Assembly (NCBI GenBank): GCA_011525625.1
Contig: WYAX01000004.1
Location: forward strand, 44,077-108,076
Length of the DNA stretch: 64,000 nt
Direction of reading: 5' to 3'
Source of the DNA: Nitrospira defluvii
GTDB taxonomy: Bacteria; Nitrospirota; Nitrospiria; Nitrospirales; Nitrospiraceae
In this document: in pieces, positions 49,641 through 57,249 of the stretch
Layout: every line of letters starts with the position of its first letter
Position numbering within the stretch: position 1 is the stretch's first letter
Made by a program: the position numbers and the translations under genes
Notes under the pieces: generated by a model
Database searches by the model: none
Told to the model about the DNA's origin: nothing
Seen by the model: only the letters and a program-made list of their open reading frames with translations

Positions 49641-49943
49641 CTCCTGGGATCAGACAAGCACGCCCGAAGACCGGCCTACTTCGGTCTCAACGGCGGCGCA
49701 TTCTTCTCGGTCGAACGTGGCCACGCATCGCGCGTAGCCGCAGGATACCCTAGATACAGCTATGACCTCCTTCTGCTCAACAGAAGGCAGGTAAGACGGA
49801 TGACCGCCCTGAAGGCGTAGTAAGTCCAGAAACGTCATGCTCACCCGTGACATCCGTCACAGATTTCAGCAAGAGCACACCGATGGCTCGCTCAGCAAGA
49901 CGCCTGAGTGACTCAGAATCGTTTGAGTTGAGGGGGGATTTTT
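49641..49943. other. Intergenic region between LuxR-type gene and tRNA-Gly
   Basis: About 300 bases without a credible gene. It contains the hairpin at 49765-49792 (CCTTCTG/CAGAAGG extended by ACCT/AGGT), listed separately. I see no known riboswitch motif. Confidence 0.45.
49765..49792. terminator. Hairpin downstream of the LuxR-type gene
   Basis: ACCT-CCTTCTG, loop CTCAA, CAGAAGG-C-AGGT: an 11-pair stem with one bulged base. No T-run follows on either strand, so it may be a processing or attachment-site structure and not a true Rho-independent terminator. Confidence 0.3.
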
Positions 49944-50018
49944 TGGAGCGGGCGATGGGATTTGAACCCACGACAACTTGCTTGGGAAGCAAGGACTCTA
50001 CCACTGAGCTACGCCCGC
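49944..50018 (-). tRNA. tRNA-Gly, anticodon CCC
   Basis: Cloverleaf read on the minus strand: acceptor GCGGGCG/CGCCCGC, D arm GTAGCTCAGTGGTAGAG, anticodon arm CTTGC-TTCCCAA-GCAAG (anticodon CCC), T arm GTGGGTTCAAATCCCAT, discriminator T and an encoded CCA (49946-49944). The prophage integrase ends 30 bases beyond the 5' end of this gene, which is the likely reason for the island's position. Confidence 0.95.
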
Positions 50019-50047
50019 CCCGTGAGGTTTTTCAAGATATTACATGA

Positions 50048-51181
50048 TTACGCTTCGTGGTGCAACTTCTCATGTGTCAATACGGTGTCACCGGTAGATG
50101 ACTGATCGGCATGATAGATCACTAGCTTATCGACAGCTCTTTGAAGATCCGCCGGAGAAATCTGATTGTATCGTCTGTGCATTTTTTCTGACTTGTGACC
50201 GATGATTTTCATTGCCGTCATCGTGTCCACACCTGCTCTTCGCAGGGAAGTCGCTGCGGAGTGCCGGAAGTCATGGGCAGTAATCCCCCCGTTTTTTCGG
50301 CCGTACACAATACCTGCTCTTCTGCACGCAGCTTTGAACGCGGTGGTAAGTCGGCGCTGAATCGGCCGCCCCTTGTAAAGAAAAACTCGTGACGTATCAA
50401 GCCGCCGCTCTTTCAAACACTGGCGAAACGACTCGTAAACTTCTGGCGTCATTAGAACGGTTCTCGCCTCGCCATTTTTTGTCTCTCGAAGCGTGAACTC
50501 CTTCCTCTTCATGTCAACATCCGACCATTCGAGTTTGAGTAGCTCCCCACGTCGAGGCCCTAAGTCGTACGCCACGGTGAGAAATCTTGCCAGATGTGGC
50601 GCTGCGTACGCACGAATAGCTGCCCATTCTTCTGGCGTGACAATCCGATCTCGCTCGTTCTTAGGATCGGGCTTGGGAACTGAAGCTGAAACATTACGCG
50701 AGATCAAATTGAATTGATCGGACATTGCAAGATTAAGCATCCGAGTCAAGGTCATATGATCGTGATTGATCGTTTGAACGGATACGCCCTGCCCTGCTCT
50801 CCAGGCTCTGTACTTCCTGACATCCTCACATGTGAACGCTGCTAAAGGTTTGTCACGGAAAAACCTCATAAGGTGGCTGACATGAATAGCACGAGTGCTA
50901 AACGATCGCAGCCTGCGCACCTCCTCAAGGTTCAGGTACTGTTCCGCCCATTCACTGAAGAGGACTGGCCTGGACTCCTCTGTAAAGATCTTACCTTGAA
51001 GAAGGTTAATCCGGATGGTTGCCTCCATCTCCCTTGCGATAGTTTTATTAAGACATCCGACTTTCCATCGCTTAAGCCTTGCACCCGGTACGCCTGGAGC
51101 GAGCTTGAAGGTCTTCCCGTCATCGGAAACAATGACACTGAATGCGACATAGTATGAATCTTTTCGCTTTGTCAGCCCCAT
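50048..51181 (-). CDS. int: Tyrosine-type phage integrase
   Basis: 377 residues. N-terminal SAM-like/core-binding domain (YLNLEEVRRLRSFSTRAIHVSHLMRFF), then the catalytic domain with Arg in DLGPRRGELLKLEW, ITAHDFRHSAATSLRRAG (HxxR), and IIGHKSEKMHRRYNQIS carrying the second His and the nucleophilic Tyr. Complete and probably active. Its sequence looks less GC-rich than the core genes. Lies at the tRNA end of the prophage. Confidence 0.95.
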   Translation of the reverse strand: MGLTKRKDSYYVAFSVIVSDDGKTFKLAPGVPGARLKRWKVGCLNKTIAREMEATIRINLLQGKIFTEESRPVLFSEWAEQYLNLEEVRRLRSFSTRAIHVSHLMRFFRDKPLAAFTCEDVRKYRAWRAGQGVSVQTINHDHMTLTRMLNLAMSDQFNLISRNVSASVPKPDPKNERDRIVTPEEWAAIRAYAAPHLARFLTVAYDLGPRRGELLKLEWSDVDMKRKEFTLRETKNGEARTVLMTPEVYESFRQCLKERRLDTSRVFLYKGRPIQRRLTTAFKAACRRAGIVYGRKNGGITAHDFRHSAATSLRRAGVDTMTAMKIIGHKSEKMHRRYNQISPADLQRAVDKLVIYHADQSSTGDTVLTHEKLHHEA

Positions 51182-51308
51182 ACTAAAACCTTTCCTTCAA
51201 CTTCTCGCAAGCAGCTCGATGGGCAGTTGCTTAATGGATATTGGTTGATCAATTCAACATTAACAACTCTCGCCTCGATTTTGTAAGTCCAACCTTCGAC
51301 CTTACCTC

Positions 51309-51518
51309 TCACATCAGTCGACTATCGGGCTTTTTGGATTCGGATCTAGCCATTACCGTATGTCCATCTATCCATTGATCTAGATCCTGCTGCTTGAACT
51401 TTACAAGTCGTCCGATTTTAACGAACCGGATCTTCCTTGCTGACACCCAGCCATACAACGTCAGCTTGGAAATGCCTAAATATTCCGACGCCTCATCCAT
51501 CGTCAAAAGCCTGCACAT
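51309..51518 (-). CDS. xis: Excisionase-like helix-turn-helix protein
   Basis: 69 residues from ATG 51518 (GGGAG 6 bases upstream; a TTG four codons earlier is possible). Winged-helix MerR/Xis-type motif: LLTMDEASEYLGISKLTLYGWVSARKIRFVKIGRLVKFKQQDLDQWI. Position between integrase and the non-coding hairpin region fits a recombination directionality factor or repressor. Confidence 0.82.
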   Translation of the reverse strand: MCRLLTMDEASEYLGISKLTLYGWVSARKIRFVKIGRLVKFKQQDLDQWIDGHTVMARSESKKPDSRLM

Positions 51519-51631
51519 GTTAACTCCCAAGAAACATTAGTTAAGATGCCTGTCAGCCAACCTTCCGTTCCCTATGACTGAATACTCCCGCTTGTTGAGA
51601 GGCTATTAATGGTGCGACCCGTGGCCGGGGA

Positions 51632-51696
51632 GCAGCGGGACAGGCCTTCCCGGTCCCCTCCGTGCCGGTCTCCGCCCCTCCAGGCCTGCCCGCTGC
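51632..51696. repeat. Long inverted repeat in the prophage intergenic region
   Basis: GCAGCGGG-a-CAGGCCT (51632-51647) pairs with AGGCCTGCCCGCTGC (51682-51696): 15 pairs with one bulged A around a GC-rich 34-base interior that can fold further (CCGG pairs). It lies in the only sizeable non-coding gap of the phage, between xis and the RadC-like gene. Confidence 0.75.
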
Positions 51697-51724
51697 GAGA
51701 GCCCCGTGCCGCCTCCTTCGTTAC

Positions 51725-51754
51725 GCCCCACCCTTGGTTGGTGAAGGGTGGGGC
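51725..51754. repeat. Perfect 11-bp hairpin upstream of the RadC-like gene
   Basis: GCCCCACCCTT, loop GGTTGGTG, AAGGGTGGGGC. No T-run follows on the plus strand. Together with the adjacent inverted repeat it is the best candidate for the phage origin or packaging signal; a regulatory hairpin for the RadC-like gene is the alternative. Confidence 0.72.
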
Positions 51755-51782
51755 TAGAACATACTTTCAGAAGGAGGCGGAC

Positions 51783-52286
51783 ATGACCGTTGACAATACT
51801 CTCGGTTCCTCGAACGGTGGACGGCCACTGAGCCCGGCTCGGAAATACGGCATCCCTCGGTACCGTGTCACCCTCGTGCGTGAGGGCCGTGCCCTTGCGG
51901 CCGCAGAACCGGTGCTGACCTCGGAAGGCGCGGCGGCGATCTTCCGTTCGGTGTTCGACGAGTTGGACCGGGAGCAATTTGTGATCTGTGGGCTCGATGC
52001 GAAGAATCGTGTGATTGGCCTCAACGTGGTGTCCACCGGCTCTCTGACGCTGACCATCGTGCATCCACGAGAAGTCTTTAAATCGCTCATCTTGATGAAT
52101 GCCTGCGCTTGGCTCGCTGCCCATAATCATCCCTCCGGCGACATCACGCCAAGTCCGGAAGATCGCGTCCTGACCAAGCGGCTGCGCGAGGCCGGAGAAC
52201 TGTTCGGCATCGCCCTTCTCGATCATCTGATCCTCGCCGAAGAGGGCTACTACAGCTTCGGCGATCACGGGTGGCCCGGCGCTTAG
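51783..52286 (+). CDS. RadC-like JAB/MPN+ domain protein
   Basis: 167 residues from ATG 51783 (AAGGAGG upstream). JAMM-type metal motif HNHPSGDITPSPED and an upstream Glu in LDREQFVICGLDAKNRV, as in RadC-family proteins of phages and plasmids; the helix-hairpin-helix part of chromosomal RadC is missing. Only prophage gene on the plus strand; its last three bases overlap the stop of the small membrane protein gene on the other strand. Function of such proteins in inoviruses is not settled. Confidence 0.88.
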   Translation: MTVDNTLGSSNGGRPLSPARKYGIPRYRVTLVREGRALAAAEPVLTSEGAAAIFRSVFDELDREQFVICGLDAKNRVIGLNVVSTGSLTLTIVHPREVFKSLILMNACAWLAAHNHPSGDITPSPEDRVLTKRLREAGELFGIALLDHLILAEEGYYSFGDHGWPGA

Positions 52287-52411
52287 CGGAGCAGCCGCAA
52301 CACCCAAGCGGCCCCAGCGGCCACCAACGCCAGCCCGATCGCCGCCGTTCCCCAGGCGACCAGATCGACGGCCAGCGCATTGCCGATGGTTTGAATCTGT
52401 TGGGCCGTCAT
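52283..52411 (-). CDS. Small membrane protein, coat-protein-like (42 residues)
   Basis: MTAQQIQTIG start, one hydrophobic helix (about 15-37, AWGTAAIGLALVAAGAAWVLRLL) and a basic end (RLLR). GAAGGAG stands before the ATG. No signal peptide. Size and charge pattern resemble mature pVIII or other filamentous-phage minor coat proteins. Confidence 0.65.
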   Translation of the reverse strand: MTAQQIQTIGNALAVDLVAWGTAAIGLALVAAGAAWVLRLLR

Positions 52412-52506
52412 GCTTCTTCTCCTTCGTCACAAGTCAGATCCCATGGCATATTGTTCGTTGAATAAAGGAGGCAGGCTGCTGCCAGCCTGCCTCGATGGGC
52501 TACCTC

Positions 52507-52719
52507 TCAGCCCACAATCGCGCGCACGCGCTTAAAGGCGTAGATCGCCAGCGCCACGCCAATCAAGGCCGTGGCCCACAAGAGCAGATCGGCCCGCACC
52601 GTGGCCACATCCGCCGAGACCGGAAACAACTGCGCCTGCGACAGCGCCGGGAGTCCCAAGGCGAATACGAACGCCATGAGCACCCCGCCAAGCCCTTTGA
52701 CCCAACCCCATCCCTTCAT
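52507..52719 (-). CDS. Major coat protein-like (pVIII type) with signal peptide
   Basis: 70 residues from ATG 52719, with a perfect GGAGGTG site. Basic N-terminus, hydrophobic core and cleavage after ALSQAQ (about residue 29-31), leaving a mature peptide with an acidic/polar start, one membrane helix (LLLWATALIGVALAIYAF) and a basic tail (KRVRAIVG). This is the classical layout of filamentous-phage major coat proteins. Confidence 0.82.
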   Translation of the reverse strand: MKGWGWVKGLGGVLMAFVFALGLPALSQAQLFPVSADVATVRADLLLWATALIGVALAIYAFKRVRAIVG

Positions 52720-52791
52720 ACGGCACCTCCTTGTGCTATTGGTGAATCCGTTCACCCCCGCCGCCGGATGACTCGCCGGCGGTCGAGCGCC

Positions 52792-52899
52792 TCAGTAACT
52801 CTGAGGCAGAATCAATTTGATGATCAGTCCTAAGGCGAAGCCGCCAAGCCAGAAGATCGCCGTGAAATAGGTCATGGCCTCAATCGCCGGCAGGTCCAT
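52792..52899 (-). CDS. Tiny membrane protein (35 residues)
   Basis: MDLPAIEAMTYFTAIFWLGGF and a continuing hydrophobic helix ending LKIILPQ-like residues (IIKLILPQSY). The start lies inside the end of the Zot gene (20-base overlap), a typical arrangement for phage minor coat proteins. Too short for a family assignment. Confidence 0.6.
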   Translation of the reverse strand: MDLPAIEAMTYFTAIFWLGGFALGLIIKLILPQSY

Positions 52900-53887
52900 A
52901 GAACACTCCTTCGCCAATGAGCCGCATCGAGCCCTCCTCATAGACTTCAGAGACCGACACCCCATATCGACCGGTAATCTGGGCTGCCGTGAGAATCTCG
53001 CCGCTGTCCAAGAGATACCGCCAGCCTTGGCGATCTTTACTCATTCCCGCACCACCGAGGATTCTCACGGGTCGCTTCGGGACAGGCGAAGCCGCTGGTG
53101 CCTGCGGAGCCATACCAAAAGGAGTGAGCAGATTGCTTGATCCGAGGACTGGCGCTCCGACGGTCATGCTTGGAGCGGGAGGTGATCCAGCGGCAGAGGC
53201 CGGCTTGGTCGAGCTCAACGACGACCAAGGCCGCCAGACCATGAGGCTGATCGCAAAAAGCCCTGCGGCAATCCCAATCGCGATCCGTGCAGACTTGAAC
53301 ACCGTATGACTCCGCTTTTCTTCTCGAATGGCTGACGACGCGTAACTCGAATAGTACGCGTAGATCGCCGGTGAGTAGGTGCCGACGAAGGCGCGGATCA
53401 CTTCGTGGTCTTCCGGATTGCCGCGCACCTTGCCTTGATACCTTTTGGAGAGACCCACAAAAGCCAGTTTGCGAAACTTCACCGTGGCTTCAATCAATCG
53501 GGTGACGCCGTGGGACATCTGCCGAAAGTCTTGGCTCATGAGCAGAATGTCCACGCCGTAATGGCGGTGTGTTTCGAGCCACCGGAGGAGTCCTGGCTCG
53601 ACCTTCTGCATGGACCGAAACACGGTTTGTGCTTCATCGATAATGACGGCGGAACCGGGCTCGACATGGGGAAAGGCTTGGAGGACCTCGACCGAGTCTT
53701 TCCAGAGTGTGATTTGCTGTTCGAGGGTAGACAGTTCGATCCCGGTAAAGAGGGACAACCGGTCTAGATAGATGCCATCGACCGCAATGTAGAGCCGCCG
53801 ACCTTGTTTCACCCAGGGCAAGAACTTCTCGCAGATCGCGTGATAGGACTTCCCCGAGCCTGGCACCCCTTCATACAGTTCGATCAT
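52880..53887 (-). CDS. Zonular occludens toxin-like morphogenesis ATPase (pI/Zot)
   Basis: 335 residues from ATG 53887 (MIELYEGVPGSGKSYHA), overlapping the preceding stop as ATGA. Walker A GVPGSGKS at 8-15, Walker B AVIIDEAQTVF, then DILLMSQDFRQM. One membrane helix near 215-232 (IAIGIAAGLFAISLMVW) separates the cytoplasmic ATPase from a periplasmic, proline-rich C-terminus. In filamentous phages this protein drives virion extrusion through the inner membrane. Confidence 0.95.
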   Translation of the reverse strand: MIELYEGVPGSGKSYHAICEKFLPWVKQGRRLYIAVDGIYLDRLSLFTGIELSTLEQQITLWKDSVEVLQAFPHVEPGSAVIIDEAQTVFRSMQKVEPGLLRWLETHRHYGVDILLMSQDFRQMSHGVTRLIEATVKFRKLAFVGLSKRYQGKVRGNPEDHEVIRAFVGTYSPAIYAYYSSYASSAIREEKRSHTVFKSARIAIGIAAGLFAISLMVWRPWSSLSSTKPASAAGSPPAPSMTVGAPVLGSSNLLTPFGMAPQAPAASPVPKRPVRILGGAGMSKDRQGWRYLLDSGEILTAAQITGRYGVSVSEVYEEGSMRLIGEGVFYGPAGD

Positions 53888-53970
53888 CGAAGACTCCTGA
53901 GATACACCCAGATCCAGAGAGCGAGGATCACCGTCCAGGCATAGGCCCACCCGATCACCAACTGGTTCAT
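53884..53970 (-). CDS. Tiny membrane protein (28 residues)
   Basis: MNQLVIGWAYAWTVILALWI and a short basic end (LRSLR). Its ATG overlaps the DUF2523 stop (ATGA) and its TGA overlaps the Zot ATG, so it is tightly wedged in the morphogenesis operon. The overlap geometry is the main evidence that it is translated; pVII/pIX-like minor coat is a guess. Confidence 0.6.
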   Translation of the reverse strand: MNQLVIGWAYAWTVILALWIWVYLRSLR

Positions 53971-54242
53971 GAGCCCCACCGGACGAATGGAATGGTTTGC
54001 AAGATGAACCGCGTGCCCATGGCGCTCGCCAGGATGGCCAGCGCCTGACTCATGCCCGTCGCGCCCAGCACCCACGCATACTGATCGGGAATCACCGGCA
54101 GGGTGAGCCCTGCCGTGCCGATGGTGGCGAGCGTGCTGTCCGCCACGGAGAGGAGCGAATCCCAGATGCCTAATCCCCAATCGGTGAGCGAGAAGAAGAA
54201 CTCCTGCAACCAGCAATAGATGAGGGTCAGAATCGCCGTCAT
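53967..54242 (-). CDS. DUF2523-like minor virion membrane protein
   Basis: 91 residues from ATG 54242, overlapping the TspB-like stop as ATGA. Hydrophobic N-terminus (AILTLIYCWLQEFFFSL), a central segment and a third hydrophobic region (YAWVLGATGMSQALAILASAM). Size, position before Zot and sequence style match the pVI-like DUF2523 proteins of inoviruses. Confidence 0.75.
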   Translation of the reverse strand: MTAILTLIYCWLQEFFFSLTDWGLGIWDSLLSVADSTLATIGTAGLTLPVIPDQYAWVLGATGMSQALAILASAMGTRFILQTIPFVRWGS

Positions 54243-55396
54243 GTGGTCTGACCTACACCCGCGAAGATGATGCGGTAGGCGGCAATCGACGCTGTGGCGA
54301 TCACCAAAATCCGTAGCACGGTGAAGAACCAGGCCCATTGATTAAAATCGACCTGCTGGCTGCCAAAGAAGGCCGAGGGCAGCGCAATCACGGGCAAGGT
54401 GGAGGGCCAGGTGAGCGACTTCAGGAGATTCAGCGTGCCGAGCAGGCCACTCGTGCCCCAGCGGGTCTGATGTTCCTGGAGGATCGTCCCGAAGGTCCGA
54501 CTCTCATGAGATCCCACCGCACAGGAGGTCGTCGCTTGGGTCTCTTCCTGCTGCGTCGTGGACCCGTCCGGGTTCTGCGTGGTTGTCGTCGTCGTGGTCG
54601 TTGTCTGCTGTTGGGTATTCTGCTGCGGGGTGCTGGCCGGAGGCGGCACGTTGTCTGCCACCACGATATCCCCGGCTGGCACGGGCTTCGGCTTCACCGT
54701 CGTCGGCATTTCAGTCGGACTGACTGGCTGCGAGACCGTGTTGTCCGCCGGCTGCGTCGTGCCGGTGGTGCCAACCGGGCTGGTATGTTGTTCGATGGCA
54801 TCGGGTGAACTGGGCGATTGCGCCAATAGATACTGCTCAATGTCCGTTGATGTGGGCGTGCCGGTGCTTTGCTGTGCAGGAGAAGGCGGGCACCACCAGT
54901 TCGAGGGCCCGGCCGAAGTCATCCCCGGCGTCGGACTGCCTAGATAGCCGAACATGAGGCCGCCAGGACAGACCGGTGCCGGCGAAGGACTGCCCGCGAT
55001 GTTGTGGTTCGGAATGGTATAGGTCTGTCCGTTATAGCTGTAGGTCCAGTCACCGGTCGGTGGAGACGCCGCTTGTTTGATGGCGGCGAGATCGGGCTGC
55101 GAATAGTACATCTGGGCGAGAACCAACCCCCCACTCACCCCGAGGGCCGCCCAACCGATAGGGCCCGCGACCATGCGAATCGCCAGGGACGTAGCAGAGG
55201 GAGCCAAGGCTGCCGTAGCGACTTGAGAGGCCAGGGCCGACCGTTGCGCAGCCAGGTAGGCAATGCGTTCGGCCTGGGCGACCACCCTTGAATACTGCGT
55301 CGTTGTTTGGCCTAAGGATTCGCCTGGCGCAAGGCAGAAGGAGACGAAGAGTGCCCAGACAAACCCGAGATACGTCATGAGAGAAAGGAATTTCAC
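54239..55396 (-). CDS. TspB-like attachment protein (pIII analogue)
   Basis: About 385 residues, GTG start at 55396 overlapping the upstream stop (GTGA); ATG 55378 is possible. Signal peptide (ending about ESLGQ), an N-terminal hydrophobic part, a cysteine-containing middle (PVCPGG, NWWCPPSP), a long Pro/Thr/Gln-rich linker with a run of nine Thr, and a C-terminal membrane anchor (FFTVLRILVIATASIAAYRIIFAGV). This is the layout of filamentous-phage adsorption proteins and of Neisseria TspB. Host receptor unknown. Confidence 0.82.
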   Translation of the reverse strand: MKFLSLMTYLGFVWALFVSFCLAPGESLGQTTTQYSRVVAQAERIAYLAAQRSALASQVATAALAPSATSLAIRMVAGPIGWAALGVSGGLVLAQMYYSQPDLAAIKQAASPPTGDWTYSYNGQTYTIPNHNIAGSPSPAPVCPGGLMFGYLGSPTPGMTSAGPSNWWCPPSPAQQSTGTPTSTDIEQYLLAQSPSSPDAIEQHTSPVGTTGTTQPADNTVSQPVSPTEMPTTVKPKPVPAGDIVVADNVPPPASTPQQNTQQQTTTTTTTTTQNPDGSTTQQEETQATTSCAVGSHESRTFGTILQEHQTRWGTSGLLGTLNLLKSLTWPSTLPVIALPSAFFGSQQVDFNQWAWFFTVLRILVIATASIAAYRIIFAGVGQTT

Positions 55397-55467
55397 AATC
55401 GTCCAACTCCCAGGCCGGTGAGGAAGGCCAGCAATAAGACCGCGACAAGAATAATCGTGAGATCCAC
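55393..55467 (-). CDS. Tiny membrane peptide (24 residues)
   Basis: GTG start after GGAGGAAGG; peptide DLTIILVAVLLLAFLTGLG plus VGRL, essentially one membrane helix. Its stop overlaps the TspB-like start. Candidate minor coat protein. Its frame is also open far upstream, see findings. Confidence 0.5.
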   Translation of the reverse strand: MDLTIILVAVLLLAFLTGLGVGRL

Positions 55468-55487
55468 TGACCTTCCTCCCTCTGCCG

Positions 55488-55751
55488 TTACTTCAAGACT
55501 TCCAATCCGTACAAGTCGAAGAAGACCCGTCCGGTCTGCTCGAATTTCCGCACTTCGATGGAGACTTTCGCTTGCTTGCCCTCGGCTTGCTTGCAGGCGT
55601 CGATCAAGGGCATCTGATCGTCCGGAATCCCCAACCGAAGCACCCCCGGATCTCGGCCCTTCACATAGAGATCCACCGATCGGTAGACCTTCCCCTCTCG
55701 ACTTCTCCGCTCCACATACCCCTGGACCGCGCCCTCCGCTTTGACTTGCAT
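55488..55751 (-). CDS. Probable ssDNA-binding protein (pV-like)
   Basis: 87 residues, beta-rich, with GYVERRSREGKVYRSVDLYVKG and ending FFDLYGLEVLK. Small, with mixed charge, and located directly after rep, where inoviruses keep the ssDNA-binding protein that coats replicated genomes. No diagnostic residue motif can be pointed to, so the assignment leans on size, predicted OB-like strand pattern and position. A GGAGGT site precedes the ATG. Confidence 0.65.
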   Translation of the reverse strand: MQVKAEGAVQGYVERRSREGKVYRSVDLYVKGRDPGVLRLGIPDDQMPLIDACKQAEGKQAKVSIEVRKFEQTGRVFFDLYGLEVLK

Positions 55752-55935
55752 CGTTGAGACCTCCTGAACAGTGAGTGAATTTCGAGTCAGCCAAGCGCCT
55801 GACCCACACGCCCCGGCCTTCTGACCGGGCTTTTGGCTTGAAACAGAATTCTGAATCGCATGCCGTGCAGCTCAGATACAGGGCTCCCTGGATCCACTTG
55901 CACCGACAGCCTCGCGTGCCACATCCTGGACACAT
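55752..55935 (-). CDS. Possible small zinc-ribbon ORF
   Basis: In the 200-base gap after rep, an open frame starts MCPGCGTRGCRCKWIQGALY and continues LSCTACDSEFCF, a plausible zinc ribbon with four or more Cys pairs. The frame has no stop here and stays open through the ssDNA-binding gene (other frame) down to 55393, so its true 3' end is unclear. Coordinates given cover only the part outside other genes. Confidence 0.35.
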
Positions 55936-55951
55936 CCGTCGCCACGACCCG

Positions 55952-56944
55952 TTATGAAACTCTAAGGACATACGGAGTCCCTCGCTTGCGCTGCTTCAAC
56001 AGGGCATAGTGCTTCTGTGTCCAACGCTTCGTGCCCGCATAGATCATCTCCATTAGGAATTGGTCACCGCGACAGGCCACCACCACCGCCAACATAGGAC
56101 TGATGGCGTTCGCCAGCCACGCGGCTACATCATCCAATCGCTGCTGAATGCGTTCGACGACCAGTCGGCATCGCATGAAGCCTTCCGTGAGGGCTTTCCA
56201 CCAGCCCACCAACGGCGCTCGGTACTTCTCATAGGATTCCGCCTCTCGTGTGGTCTCGCGGAAATCCACATAGGAGCGGAGCACGCCGACGAGAAACGCC
56301 CGCCAATCTTCCGGATCGAGCGTGAGTAAGGCTTTGGCGCAGGCTTGAGCGCGGTCCTGCTTGAACTCCAATTCCCACCGCACGCCGTACAACGCCGCGT
56401 CTTCTCGACCCCGACTCTGAAGTTCCAGCCGCTTGTCATAGACGCGCAGCATGGTTTGACTCTCTCGACTGCCGAAGTAGAGCGTCTCGCCCGTCCGAAC
56501 TCCCTGGCGATGATTCGAGGCTTGGATGACTTTGAACTGTTTCGAACGGCTCACCACCTGTCCGGCCTCCACGGCGAGGCGGACGGTCTCCACGGCGACA
56601 GACGCCTCCCGGTCATCCAACGCCACATCGATCCGGGTCACATGGCCTTTCTGCGCGAAGATCCACGCCAAGACGGTCTTCAACTTGGTTTCATCCCACT
56701 GAGAGACAATCCCGGCGGAGAGATCGACATGCACTTCCTTCGGATTGCGAGGAGCACCCGTCCCCAGTTTGCCGACACCGGTCTTGCCCTCGGTCATGAG
56801 TTGGGCGACGGGATAGCCGCGAAAGCCGGTCTCGCTCTGGAACCAATCGCCACCAATCAGCGTAATCACGTCTGCCACCTCAGCTTTCGGCAGGGTGAAC
56901 GCCAGCCAATCGATGGTCTGCGTGAACCCTCCTGAACCTGTCAT
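55952..56944 (-). CDS. Rolling-circle replication initiation protein (Rep_trans family)
   Basis: 330 residues. Opens with TQTIDWLAFTLPKAEV, then HVDLSAGIVSQW, HVTRIDVALDD, TLYFGSRESQTMLRVYDKRLE and VRWELEFKQDRAQ, the order typical of the Rep_trans/PF02486-type initiators of inoviruses and rolling-circle plasmids. It would nick the double-stranded form to start replication; the Tyr of LRVYDK or a nearby Tyr is the expected nucleophile. ATG overlaps the upstream stop as ATGA. Confidence 0.92.
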   Translation of the reverse strand: MTGSGGFTQTIDWLAFTLPKAEVADVITLIGGDWFQSETGFRGYPVAQLMTEGKTGVGKLGTGAPRNPKEVHVDLSAGIVSQWDETKLKTVLAWIFAQKGHVTRIDVALDDREASVAVETVRLAVEAGQVVSRSKQFKVIQASNHRQGVRTGETLYFGSRESQTMLRVYDKRLELQSRGREDAALYGVRWELEFKQDRAQACAKALLTLDPEDWRAFLVGVLRSYVDFRETTREAESYEKYRAPLVGWWKALTEGFMRCRLVVERIQQRLDDVAAWLANAISPMLAVVVACRGDQFLMEMIYAGTKRWTQKHYALLKQRKRGTPYVLRVS

Positions 56945-57249
56945 TTCTTCCCCCTTGGCTTCTGTGCTATGGACGCCCCCGTCCTACCCAGTCGGGGGCT
57001 GGGCCGCTGCGCGCGCCGCCGGCTGGCGCCGCCGGTCGCGCTGCGCTGTCCCTGTGGCCGTGTGGTCAAAAGAGATTGTCCCTGCCAGTTGTCCCGCATC
57101 GCGGCTTTAACTTGATCGAGGTCGAAGCGAACGAACCGACAGATCCGCTCCACCGGAATCTGCCCTTTGCGATAGGCACGGCGAATCGACTTCACACTGA
57201 TCTGCAGGATGTCCGCGAGTTGCTCAATCCGCAAAAGGATCTTCTTCAT
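56941..57249 (-). CDS. Helix-turn-helix DNA-binding protein
   Basis: 102 residues from ATG 57249 (GAGGAG upstream). Helix-turn-helix of the excisionase/MerR class at the N-terminus (LLRIEQLADILQISVKSIRRAYRKGQIPVERICRFVRFDLDQV), then a very basic, low-complexity tail (SRRRAQRPSPRLGR). First gene of the rep operon; could regulate the operon or assist Rep at the origin. Confidence 0.78.
   Translation of the reverse strand: MKKILLRIEQLADILQISVKSIRRAYRKGQIPVERICRFVRFDLDQVKAAMRDNWQGQSLLTTRPQGQRSATGGASRRRAQRPSPRLGRTGASIAQKPRGKK

Noticed and set aside
49641..49943. Cyclic-di-GMP riboswitch
   Set aside because: Some GCACG-like and hairpin elements looked suggestive, but the conserved core bases are not present.
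51725..51754. Reading the perfect hairpin as a Rho-independent terminator
   Set aside because: No run of T follows on either strand.
55393..55971. Treating the 192-codon frame as one ordinary gene
   Set aside because: Its middle overlaps the better supported ssDNA-binding gene in a different frame; kept only as a low-confidence zinc-ribbon start and as a finding.
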